Positions 1-9,800 of a stretch of 64,000 bases of DNA are shown piece by piece (position 1 is the first letter of the stretch; each line of letters begins with the position of its first letter). Source of the stretch: Bolinopsis microptera (lineage: Eukaryota; Ctenophora; Tentaculata; Lobata; Bolinopsidae). The position numbers and the translations under genes are program-made. The notes beneath the pieces are model-generated. The model was not told where the DNA came from, made no database searches, and saw only the letters and a program-made list of their open reading frames with translations. The stretch lies in assembly GCF_026151205.1 (NCBI RefSeq), contig NC_087078.1:13933118-13997117 (forward strand), read 5' to 3'.

Positions 1-480
1 CTCCTCCGGCACCACTAAGCGTTTAGTGTGGTTTGTAAAGTTGACAATGGTGGAGATGTGTTGGTTGTCGAATATGTCATTGACAGAGAGGTAGTAGTCC
101 CGGAAATATTGACCTCTTATTTGGGCAATAGCCGGGCACTGTCCGAGAAAGTGTGAGACAGTCTCCTCTCCGTCGCCGCATTTAGGACAAGCACTTGTGT
201 CTGATTTGTGAATGATGTGTAGGTGTTTGTTGAGGCCACAATGTCCCGTGATGAGGTGCACTGCAGTTCTGTAATTTTGTCTGTTGTTACTGAGTGTAGT
301 GTTGAGATTTTTGATGATGTTGATGTTTTTATGTCCAAGTGTCAGTTTAGTGTGTCTGGGACCATTAGTAATCCATGATTCTTGATTAAGTTTTGTGACT
401 TTGTCGTTGATCAGGCGTTTGATGTAAGATTGTGGAATTGGGCAATTCAAAGTGGATTCACTGGTTGTGCCATTTTTGGC
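1..480 (-). pseudogene. LINE 3' fragment (Cys-His tail of a non-LTR retrotransposon)
   Basis: On the minus strand, split over frames, this reads as the C-terminal end of a non-LTR retrotransposon polyprotein. It has a CPKCGDGEETVSHFLGQCP-type Cx2C...H...C motif followed by residues like FRDYYLSVNDIFDNQH. Such Cys-His tails normally follow the reverse transcriptase or RNase H region of Jockey/I-type LINEs. The same sequence recurs on the plus strand at 36560-37030 and 40450-41215. Frameshifts and stops make it non-functional. It is cut by the window start and forms the outer part of the left arm of the inverted duplication. Confidence 0.75.
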
Positions 481-493
481 CAGCACGTCTGCT

Positions 494-847
494 CAGTGGC
501 GTAACTTTGCCTGTTGGCGCCCCCCCCCCCGCTCAGTGACGAAAAGCGCCCCCCCCTAAAAAATTTTGTGTCCCTTTAAAAAAAAAAAAAAAAAAAAAAA
601 AAGGTCGGGTACTTTTTTCTCGTCCCCCCTACAGCTTTTTGCGCCCCCCCCCCCTTGAAGCAAAAAAGGGCCGGGTACCCCAAATATTTTTTTCGCGTCG
701 ACCGAACGCTAAATTCGACAGGGAAATACACAAACAAGGCGTTTTTTTTCAGTGAAAGGGCCTAAAATTTAGGAAAATTGCGCCCCCCTTATACGGCGCC
801 CCCCCCCCCGCACAGCGGGGTCTGCGGGGCCCTAAGTTACGCCACTG
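494..847. mobile_element. hAT-like non-autonomous element with CAGTGGCGTAAC termini
   Basis: The element starts CAGTGGCGTAACTTTGCC and ends AAGTTACGCCACTG, a terminal inverted repeat of the type common in hAT elements. The flanks GTCTGCT (left) and GGTCTGCT (right) look like an imperfect 8-bp target-site duplication. The interior is dominated by C and A homopolymers and has no coding capacity. It sits inside the LINE fragment, and its inverted copy lies at 40096-40448. Confidence 0.65.
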
Positions 848-1192
848 CCGGTCTGCTTTTTCATTACCCCACAATCCGATGTGTGCTGCTATCCATCTGA
901 TCTCTAAGGTGATTTAAGCTTACACTTGACCCAAAAGTGAAAAGAAAACTCAAAAAGATTTGTTTACATAGTGTGATTGCAAATATAATAAACATATAAA
1001 CTCATAAAAATTTACAAGCCGTGAATGAATGGGAAAAGCGAGCGACCGATTTCATTTTCGGTATCATTTTGCAATTTTGAGAACGGTAATTCATGATTCA
1101 AATTGATATCATTTCCTTTTATTTATTTTGTTTGGGAAAGGAAGACACTGTACCCAACTCTAGTTCTACCCAAATATCATTTATATGTGGTA

Positions 1193-1343
1193 GGGGCCAT
1201 TTACTTAAGACGTCCGGCAAATACTAATAGGGATCGGAGGGGGTGGATTTGGAATTTCGGACACACCCGGACAGGGGCCGGACGGCGGGTGATCTTAAAA
1301 TCTGCGATTTTGGCGGACGTCCTAAGTAGAACTAAATGGCCCC
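1193..1343. mobile_element. Short inverted-repeat element (GGGGCCATTTA termini)
   Basis: Begins GGGGCCATTTACTTAAGACG and ends CGTCCTAAGTAGAACTAAATGGCCCC, so the two ends are imperfect reverse complements of about 25 bp. At about 150 bp with no reading frame, it fits a MITE. The second copy, in the opposite arm, is at 39595-39745. Confidence 0.6.
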
Positions 1344-2175
1344 TTAATTTAATGTAAGGGTCCTTTACAAAAAATCGACTCGTATTAAATTAAAAATTCA
1401 AAAAGAGAATCAATGCTGATGAAAAAAAAGAAGTTAAAACAGAACAGTTTACAAATACAAACATTAAAACTACAACTGACCACTGACTGAGAATACTGAC
1501 AACAAAACAACATTCCCTCTGATCTTGGACTTGAGGCGAGAGCTACATCTAGCAGGTGTTACGACTACGAGAACAAAAGTGCTATTATAATGTAGAACAG
1601 GAGGCCAGGGTCAGGTGGAAACGACTTGATAAACTTTATAACCGTTACCAGTGTCCAGTTACACTTAATGATATTTCAAGTTATGCGCAGCTGGCTGCAG
1701 CCAATCCACTATCTAGCTTTAGAGCTCGGAGTATTTTGTTCCCATGACACTGCCAGTCTTCTATCTAGAAATACAATTTGAGCTAATGTGTTTTGTTTCT
1801 GGTTTCTATGGTTCTGCTTCGCAACCGATTAATAATTCAACTCACGGTGCAATCTAATTTGGTGCGAATGTCAAATGAACACTATAATTAGTGTATTGAA
1901 TCAAGTTTCAGGTACCAATCAAATTGTCTCGGAGCTAGGTCAGCAGGGTTACTGTTAACGCAGTGATTGAAAAATGAAATACGAACCTATCATTGTTCCC
2001 TGACTTCAAATTTTGCTAATCAGTGACAAATTGTTGTGTAACTGTAAGATTTGCGCTAAAACAAAATAAACCTAGCCACGGGCACGAATAATAATATAAA
2101 GCAATACTCTGTATTACTATTACAGATGAGCCCAGTGTCATTAAATGTGACACTGGTCATGGGATCGAAAAGAGT

Positions 2176-2258
2176 TACCTGGGGACCCCAGGCTATTATG
2201 TTCATAAACATTATAAATAAAGATTTGGCGGAATGACAGGCTGAGCGCGGCCCAGTAA
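2176..2258. mobile_element. TTAC...GTAA short element, copy 1
   Basis: One of about ten copies in the window. This one reads TTACCTGGGGACCCCAGG at one end and GCTGAGCGCGGCCCAGTAA at the other. The shared core is GGCGGAATGACAGGCTGAGC plus a stretch like AGGCTATTATGTTCATAAA. Other copies: 2859-2913 (partial), 23558-23636, 23639-23684, 37264-37285 (partial), 37940-37985 (partial), 38579-38660, 39424-39522, 47398-47494, 51327-51412 and 52045-52137. No coding capacity. Confidence 0.7.
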
Positions 2259-3539
2259 GAAAAGAGTAAAAGTCTCGCCACCATAATATAAGTCTGGCAA
2301 CTGAGTTTTAATACTTTCAACACGTGTTCCTGCCCGTAGACTTAGAGTGTGCTTGCGAGGAGAAGATAGTACCGTAGGCGTACGCCACTACGCCAATAAA
2401 CGTTCTGGCAAATAAAGTGAAGATGGGAACATCCTCTCCAACACTACAGTAAGTGCAGGTTGTACTTGTAGGTTTATAAACTACCGTACCAAGACGCGCG
2501 CCGAGTTTGGACTCGTCGACGGTCATTCCGTGACGGTAAACCGGTGAACGGACATAATTTTGAATGGATATTAAAATGAACGCTCGAAGGCATTCATTTA
2601 GTGTATTTTAATTTAATTTAAGTTTAACTACTTCGTCGCACTTTAATTGAACGGACATTAAATTGAACGCTAGTATTTGTATAACTATAGGGCCTCCAGC
2701 GTCCAATTGACGTCCGTTCAAATAAATTCCGATAAGGTAAGTACTTTTTTTTACAAATCAGCATTTTATCTCATTTTAATTCTCCTAGTCCTTTATTCCC
2801 CGGACAACTGGTAAGAAGTGAAATAAGTCTCCCAAGATTTCACTTGTCATGAAGCTGGTTACCTGGGGACCTCAGGCTATTATGTTCATAAATAGAGATT
2901 CGGCGGAATTACAGTAGGTAGTGCGCCATCGACAGTGAGCCGCGCGTGCCGACTGTAGGATGGTTTTTTAGCGCTAATTTCGGCCAGCACAATTTTCTTC
3001 AATTTCAAACAAATAGATATTAAGTATCCTTCCCAACCTCCGATTGCAACAAAAATTTGTAAGCTTACTCATAGACTTACAAGGAAAGTGTCCGAAAAAT
3101 TTAAAGCATATCCAACCGTCAGACATTATGTTACAGCTAAAAGCAGCGTTTTTTGCCCCATTTTGATCACTATATCAACTCCGATATCCACCAAATTTTT
3201 CGGACAGTTGTGAAAGCCTTATTGGCATTGGAAGGTCGTCGCCAATTTTCAGAATGATCTCATTCAAGGAACTGAAGATATATCCAAATAATACGACAAA
3301 AATCAACGAATTTGGTCAAATTTGGTCAAATTACGCGACTTTTACAGCTAATTTTGCTCCAAAAGCCGCGCACCATCAAATATGGCACCTAGGCGACACT
3401 CACTGATCTTTCCAAAAAGGTATGACAAATTTGGTATTGTGAAAATTCTCACAGTCTCTAGAAAACAATGGTACAAAAATTTTTAAAATCCGAGCAAGTT
3501 TATTTTTATGGTGCACCCCTAATTACACACTAGACCTAT

Positions 3540-5360
3540 AATAGATGATCTCAGAGCTTATGCAGAAGCAAACCATGGGTGGTAAGCTGTTGACAGCTTC
3601 CAGCATGTGGAAGCTTCATCCAATTCTTCAGTGGTGGAATAGACTTTGTGAACATCGGTCCGGGATATGGGGTATTATCCCAACGCTAAAATAGACCATT
3701 CTAAATTGTCAGATTCTTAAAGACCAGGGTGTAGCAGGAGACACTATTGTGGCTCTTGGAGTTAGATCCACGACAATCTGGAGATCGTTCTCCTGGGTGC
3801 GTGGTTGGATCAAAGAAATACAGGGAGATTACATCAAAGAACAATGTTGAGGAAATGGATAAATGATATTTGAACAACTTGCTGATATACGCTATCTGAG
3901 AACCACAGGTGGCTTATTCAGCCTTCACCAAAGGAATTATGCCACCGATGAGGTTCTTCATGAGAACAATACTGACATTGCAGGAGTACTTTGCCCCACT
4001 GGAGAGCAAGATCATGCATGTGCTCATTCCAGCCCTCCTGGTCGTCCAAGTAACCAGCACGAGTTGAGATTATCCTCGAACTTCCTGTTCGTTGTGGCGG
4101 GCTAGGCATCATCAATCTGTCAGTATAACATCCCGTGAATATGCTTACTCAGTTAGCGGATAACTAAAGACCACGTGAGTGATTCAAACCAAAACAAGAC
4201 CCGGATATCCACCAAGCTGGACATGGGCAAGATAATAAAAAAGAAAGAAGAAACTGAGGAAAACGAAAGAGGAGTTTCTACTCTCAAAGGTTCAAGGTGC
4301 TCACACAAAGAATCAGAATATCAACTAAAGAACAACTTTGACCATGCAAGAGAGAACATACCACTGAAAGACCTCAACTAGGTTCTGAACAGGCAGTGTT
4401 CATGACAGCATACGCTAAGGTATGGTTGGCAGATCCCAAGGAGTGCCCTCTAATGTGCTTGGGGAAATGTTACAGTATCTCCACGCCCTTGACTGTAAAA
4501 CTAGGCGGTTACGTTAGCATGCGCCACAACGCTATTAGAGATACTGCTGCTTTCTTCCTCGAGAAGCAAATTGTAAATCATGTTGGTTAGAAACCAGCAC
4601 ACCGACAGTCCAACCAAAGCTCCTTCTCAAGAAAGACCAACACCCAGGATGATGCCCGTCTTGATGTTGGCAGCTGTCGGACTTGTAATGCACCCTTTGA
4701 AAGAACATTCTTTGACATTTAGGCGTCACACATCCTAAACTGTGGTCACAAACACATTTAAGGACGCTAGTAAGTATCTATAACGATCACGTGAAAGAAA
4801 AGAAAGATTCTGTATGAAGAGAAGGAGAGTACTTCGGTCAGAGAAAGGATCCTTTGTCCCTCTAGTCTTCACAACCTCTGGGAGGTATGGGACCGCTTAT
4901 TGCACTGATAATTTGTAGATCGTTGTCTCTGAGATGATAGCCGACCATAAAAAAAAACGAAGCCAAGGAGCCAGTCAAAATTCAGATCAGAAACCACGAT
5001 TCAGATTTGATCTGTTATGAAGTACACTCCAATTGAACTAGAGGTATCAGTGGAAGATCAACGGCTCTGCTCTTGAACTGCATGACATCTCTCCATCATC
5101 CTCATCCCCAGAAGACGTGCTTTGATGGTCTCCTAGATTTGTTTATGTAAATTTTGTTATTTTACTGTACTATTTTATGTTGTTATCATTTTTACGGACG
5201 AACTGCTACCAGGGGACTCCCAACCCACCGCTTCGGCGGGTAGATGACGCACCCTTCACAAATGAGCCACTTTGGTCTACTTGCTTGAGGTGGCTCAGCT
5301 ACATGGGTTGGGGGTCCCCCTATTTTTTTTTTTTTTTTTTTTTTCTTTTTTTTTCTTAGC
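3540..5360 (+). pseudogene. Decayed LINE (non-LTR retrotransposon) C-terminal region
   Basis: Plus-strand fragments in shifting frames resemble the C-terminal region of a retrotransposon polyprotein widespread in invertebrate genomes. About 4400-4590 reads ...GGYVSMRHNAIRDTAAFF, matching the family hallmark of a glycine-rich turn followed by RHNxIRD. It is followed by DDARLDVGSCRTCNAPFERT and a Cys/His end. Stops and frameshifts are frequent. The segment ends in a 3' tail with the GGGGGTCCCC region and a T-rich run at 5322-5358. No intact reading frame remains. LINE identity is by family resemblance only. Confidence 0.55.
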
Positions 5361-6430
5361 TATTGTATAAGTTGCTGGGGTGGGTTCCCTAAACATAAAG
5401 CTGAATAAAATCCTTTGCAATTCAAAAACGTTGTATAAGACTGCTATTTGGTAACTTTCCTAATTTTCGATCATATAAGATACTACTTACATGTGCACGT
5501 TCAAGAACTTATAACGACATATGGTAGCAAGACTACTGTCTTGAACACACTAAACCGCTATTCAACTGAGCAGAAAATTATGAACCTGGAAGAATCTGCA
5601 CATGTACCATACATGTATGGTAACTATCAAAAATTCTTAAATTTGATGTCCCCCAGTCGATTAAAGATATTTTCAAGTTCTGTCCTAGAAATGAAAAAAC
5701 TTCGTCTGATTGTCCATTATGAGGTTGAATCTCCCAACAGAACTTTTTGTACACTCTACGAAAATTGGAAATGCTCTCATCCACTATGTTCGTAATATGT
5801 GTTGCTAATAAAGAGGGGATAATAATCCCGGGTTCTTCCAAAAATTCAGGACTTATCAGCCCTCGTCAGGTATTATCAAATCTAACCTTAAAAAGCACTT
5901 GATTATCCCTCAAAATCGAGAGGTGACCTATTATATGGTAACTAATCTATTTTTTATCTCAAATTTACATCCGGTACGGCTCTGCACAACATGATATTCT
6001 CTCTCTGCCATGAATACTTGGCTAACCTTTCCAAAACTATGATTTAAAACTTAAACTAAACTAAACTCAACTGGGCTCTCCTATGTCACCAACTAGACCA
6101 TTAAGCAATTTTAGCTTAGATATTATATTTTTCTTGATTTGTATAATAATTTTTTTGTCTAGGGGTTGGTTGAGGGGGTTTCAAGCTCAGGTCACGCGCA
6201 AATCCTAAAGATAAGCAGGTGGCCTTCGCACTTGAAACCTCTTCAAACCTCCGCTGATTTATTGTGTATTAATATTGTTTGATTGTGCCGTAAATAATAA
6301 TTATTTGTTTATTAAATATTTGTTTTTTAAAACATTGTTGTTATAACAGTCTAGATCTTAACTTGGAGCCCGAGCGTGCTAAATCACTCTCCTGTCGAAA
6401 TCTTCGTGATAGATTGTTCTAAAAGGGCCC
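5360..6430. other. Spacer without a supported gene
   Basis: A 115-codon open frame lies at 5448-5795, and neighbouring frames add short gene-like strings up to about 5880, but I find no start context, splice sites or family motif. If the synthetase gene continued inside the window, its next exon should lie on the minus strand here; I see no matching sequence. Confidence 0.4.
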
Positions 6431-6439
6431 CCGATGGTT

Positions 6440-6725
6440 GTAACCAATTTCAATCGGATTTGTATTTTCGGACGCTGTTTCGAATCACCCCCTGACCATG
6501 TTTGTCGGACCAAAATTTCGCAACAAAGCGATTTTAACGGGATATGGTCGGGACAGGTCCCAGAATCATTCCAGAAAAAAAAAGTCCCAAAATCTGGATT
6601 GAGCCAAAATCCACAATTACCACTTTTTTACCACCTTTTTACCACTTTGGTTTTCCGCAAATAAGTCACGTTTGAATATCCCAGAGTTTCTAGTTTAACA
6701 GCAGTGTGTTTAGGAAAACAAATAG
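6440..6725. mobile_element. Terminal fragment related to the 8445-12537 element
   Basis: The stretch from TTGTCGGACCAAAATTTCGC through CCACTTTTTTACCACC to AAGTCACGTTTGAATATCCC matches the left terminal repeat of the larger element (8467-8700) with scattered differences. It lacks the CAGTCAAATCCG terminus, so it is a truncated, older copy. Confidence 0.7.
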
Positions 6726-6816
6726 GTAATCAAAGTTCCATACCCAAAGAAAGCTTTTGATAAACGGAAAATTTTGGAAGATTTTTGAAGAGGAGCTTTT
6801 CTGCAGCCCGTCTAAC

Positions 6817-9800
6817 CTTGGTGTCAGGGCTCATGAGAGCAATATCCACTCCGTAAAAAGGTCTCATAGCGGCTCCAGGCTTCAAGTTAGTGAGGTTATT
6901 GGGGTCTAGGCCAGGTCTGGGAGCTATCATTATACCACCTGACAGTTAGTTCAAGTTAGTGAGGTTATTGGGGTCTAGGCCAGGTCTGGGAGCTATCATT
7001 ATACCACCTGACAGTTAGTTCAAGTTAGTGAGGTTATTGGGGTCTAGGCCAGGTCTGGGAGCTATCATTATAACACCTGACAGTTAGTTCAAGTTAGTGA
7101 GGTTATTGGGGTCTAGGCCAGGTCTGGGAGCTATCATTATACCACCTGACAGTTAGTTCAAGTTAGTGAGGTTATTGGGGTCTAGGCCAGGTTTGGGAGC
7201 TATCATTATACCACCTGACAGTTACTTCAAGTTAGTGAGGTTATTGGGGTCTAGGCCAGGTTTGGGAGCTATCATTATACCACCTGACAGTTAGTTCAAG
7301 TTAGTGAGGTTATTGGGGTCTAGGCCAGGTCTGGGAGCTATCATTATACCACCTGACAGTTAGTTCAAGTTAGTGAGGTTATTGGGGTCTAGGCCAGGTC
7401 TGGGAGCTATCATTATACCACCTGACAGTTAGTTCAAGTTAGTGAGGTTATTGGGGTCTAGGCCAGGTCTGGGAGCTATCATTATAACACCTGACAGTTA
7501 GTTCAAGTTAGTGAGGTTATTGGGGTCTAGGCCAGGTCTGGGAGCTATCATTATACCACCTGACAGTTAGTTCAAGTTAGTGAGGTTATTGGGGTCTAGG
7601 CCAGGTCTGGGAGCTATCATTATACCACCTGACAGTTACTTCAAGTTAGTGAGGTTATTGGGGTCTAGGCCAGGTCTGGGAGCTATCATCATACCACCTG
7701 ACAGTTAGTTCAAGTTAGTGAGGTTATTGGGGTCTAGGTCAGGTCTGGGAGCTATCATTATACCACCTGACAGTTAGTTCAAGTTAGTGAGGTTATTGGG
7801 GTCTAGGCCAGGTCTGGGAGCTATCTTTATACCACCTGACAGTTAGTCCAAGTTAGTGAGGTTATTGGGGTCTAGGCCAGGTTTGAAAGGATCAATCTGA
7901 AAAGATCAAGTATCTATTTAACCTAACAAATATTCGACCTGTTTCAGTTTGCCACCAAGTATCCACTACGGGACATCGCCCCTCTCCCACAATGTCAAAG
8001 TACCACTGCCAAGCTTTAGGATTTATAGGCTCACCAACTGTTCCTAGCGTTCTCAGCGATGACCTGATAATAAAATATATATAATTTATAAATAGATATT
8101 ATATAACGTTGTGTAATGTAATAATGTATACAATGCTAAATTACACAACATTCCGATCTTAAGAGGGCCGGGGGGGGGGGCCTCTTAAGATGTTTCTGAT
8201 AGATGGGAGTGATATCTATCAGCGCAGCGGCTTTTGGTCCCATGTGGAAAAATATTGTTCCTACCTTACGAGACATTATTAAATACTTTTCAAATTTTAC
8301 AGAGTACAGCAATAGATGAATATAAAATAGAATCGTTCAAAATATCGCCCCCATCTGTAATCTGTGTGCGGGTGAGTGATATGATGTTGAAAGTATAGGA
8401 AGGTAGATAAAAAAATTAATAAAACAAAAATAATAATAATAGTACAGTCAAATCCGTCCTAATTTAAGCCTTTGTCGGACAAAATTCGCAACAAAGCGAT
8501 TTTAACGGGATATGGTCGGGACAGGTCCCAGGAATCATTCCAGAGAATTCCCAAAATCCTCGACTTCAGGAAAATCCACAATTACCACTTTTTTACCACC
8601 TTTTTACCACTTTGGTTTTCTGTAAATAAGTCACGTTCTGAATATCCTTGAAGACTCTAGTTTAAAGCATTGTGTTTAGAAAACAAAGAAGAACAACTTT
8701 TTCTTTAACAACTTTTTCAAAAATAAATTATTTAATTAATTAATTAAATAATTAATAAATTTTCAAATATTTCAAAAATATATTTTCACCAAAAATGTTT
8801 ACAATTACATTCCACGTATAATGAACTAATTTTTATAAAAATTTTCACTTTCAATATTTTGGACTTGTAAAATTTTCGAAATTTGTAAAGAAAAACCACT
8901 ATTTACCACTTTTTACCACATCGAATCTCCGCTAATAAAACGACTTCTGAATTTCGTAGAAGGTTCTAGATTGAACCAATGTGTTCAAAATATAAAAGAG
9001 AACAACTTTTTATCTGACAACATTTGGATTAGATAATTAATTGATATTTTAAATAAATAATAATTAAATTTTTATAAATTTCAAAATATAATTTTTATCA
9101 AAAATATTTGCCGTGACGTAAAACGTAAAATGAATTTACTTGAATAACAGAACATACACCGTCACATAGATTAGATAACAGATTAAAAATCCAGATAAAT
9201 GGAATAAACGGTAAAATATCCAAATTTGTACGATACCATTATAGCTTATAATACCTTCCGGGAATTATATCCACTAAAAGTCTCGGACACTGAGAGCTGA
9301 TAATTTGCCGATATATCCCGCAAGGGAAGCCAAGATATTATCAGCATAGACCTCAGACTGGCTGGCGGCAAGTTGTAAAACAAATAACACTGGCGTTCTA
9401 TATATTAGACACTATATTGTATCATGCGCACGTATCGGATTACACCCCTTCCAATTCGGAACCGGAAAATATTATAATACATAATACCTCCGGTTCTTCG
9501 GGCCGCAAATTCCCTCCAGCAAGCTGTCGGGAATTATCAAGCGGAGCCCGAAGAGCCGAAGGCATTATTATATTATAACTATTTACACATCATATCTCTC
9601 GACTTAGTGTTGTGCTTAACTAGATTGTTAAACTAGTTTGTTTGGAAGTGTAAGCTTCAGCTTTACTTTATGTTGACTTCTCTTCGTAAAAAAGTTGAAT
9701 CTGCTAAAAATCGAGGACTAAAATCACACGAAATAGTTAATATTTTGACAAAAGAAGAACACATCGTGTGCCTGATACTGTACGCGTGCAGATTCTATGT

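Larger units (their letters stand above)
1..3526. repeat. Left arm of a ~3.6-kb inverted duplication
   Basis: The reverse complement of this segment is present at 37277-40945. Position 1 pairs with about 40945, and position 3526 (GGTGCACCCCTAATTACA) pairs with about 37277. Over the readable stretch 1181-1295 against 39640-39770 I count about one mismatch in 115 bases; longer indels occur elsewhere. Both arms contain the same insertions in the same order: LINE tail, C-rich element at 494-847, short inverted-repeat element at 1193-1343, and TTAC...GTAA elements. This argues for duplication of an already composite segment. Confidence 0.9.

Noticed and set aside
1103-1357. 84-codon frame, also seen in the right arm at 39581-39808
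   Set aside because: It overlaps the 150-bp inverted-repeat element; conservation is explained by the recent inverted duplication.
2141-2526. Pair of small minus-strand frames in the left arm
   Set aside because: Similar frames appear in the right arm (38453-38659), but they cross a TTAC...GTAA element and its flanks, so they reflect the duplication rather than a gene.
5448-5795. 115-codon frame as a protein-coding gene
   Set aside because: No motif, no matching splice sites, and the opposite strand is equally open over 5578-5841.
6881-7885. CRISPR-like or minisatellite array
   Set aside because: There are no spacers between units. The unit is an exon edge of the adjacent gene, so it is an intronic tandem repeat in a eukaryotic genome.
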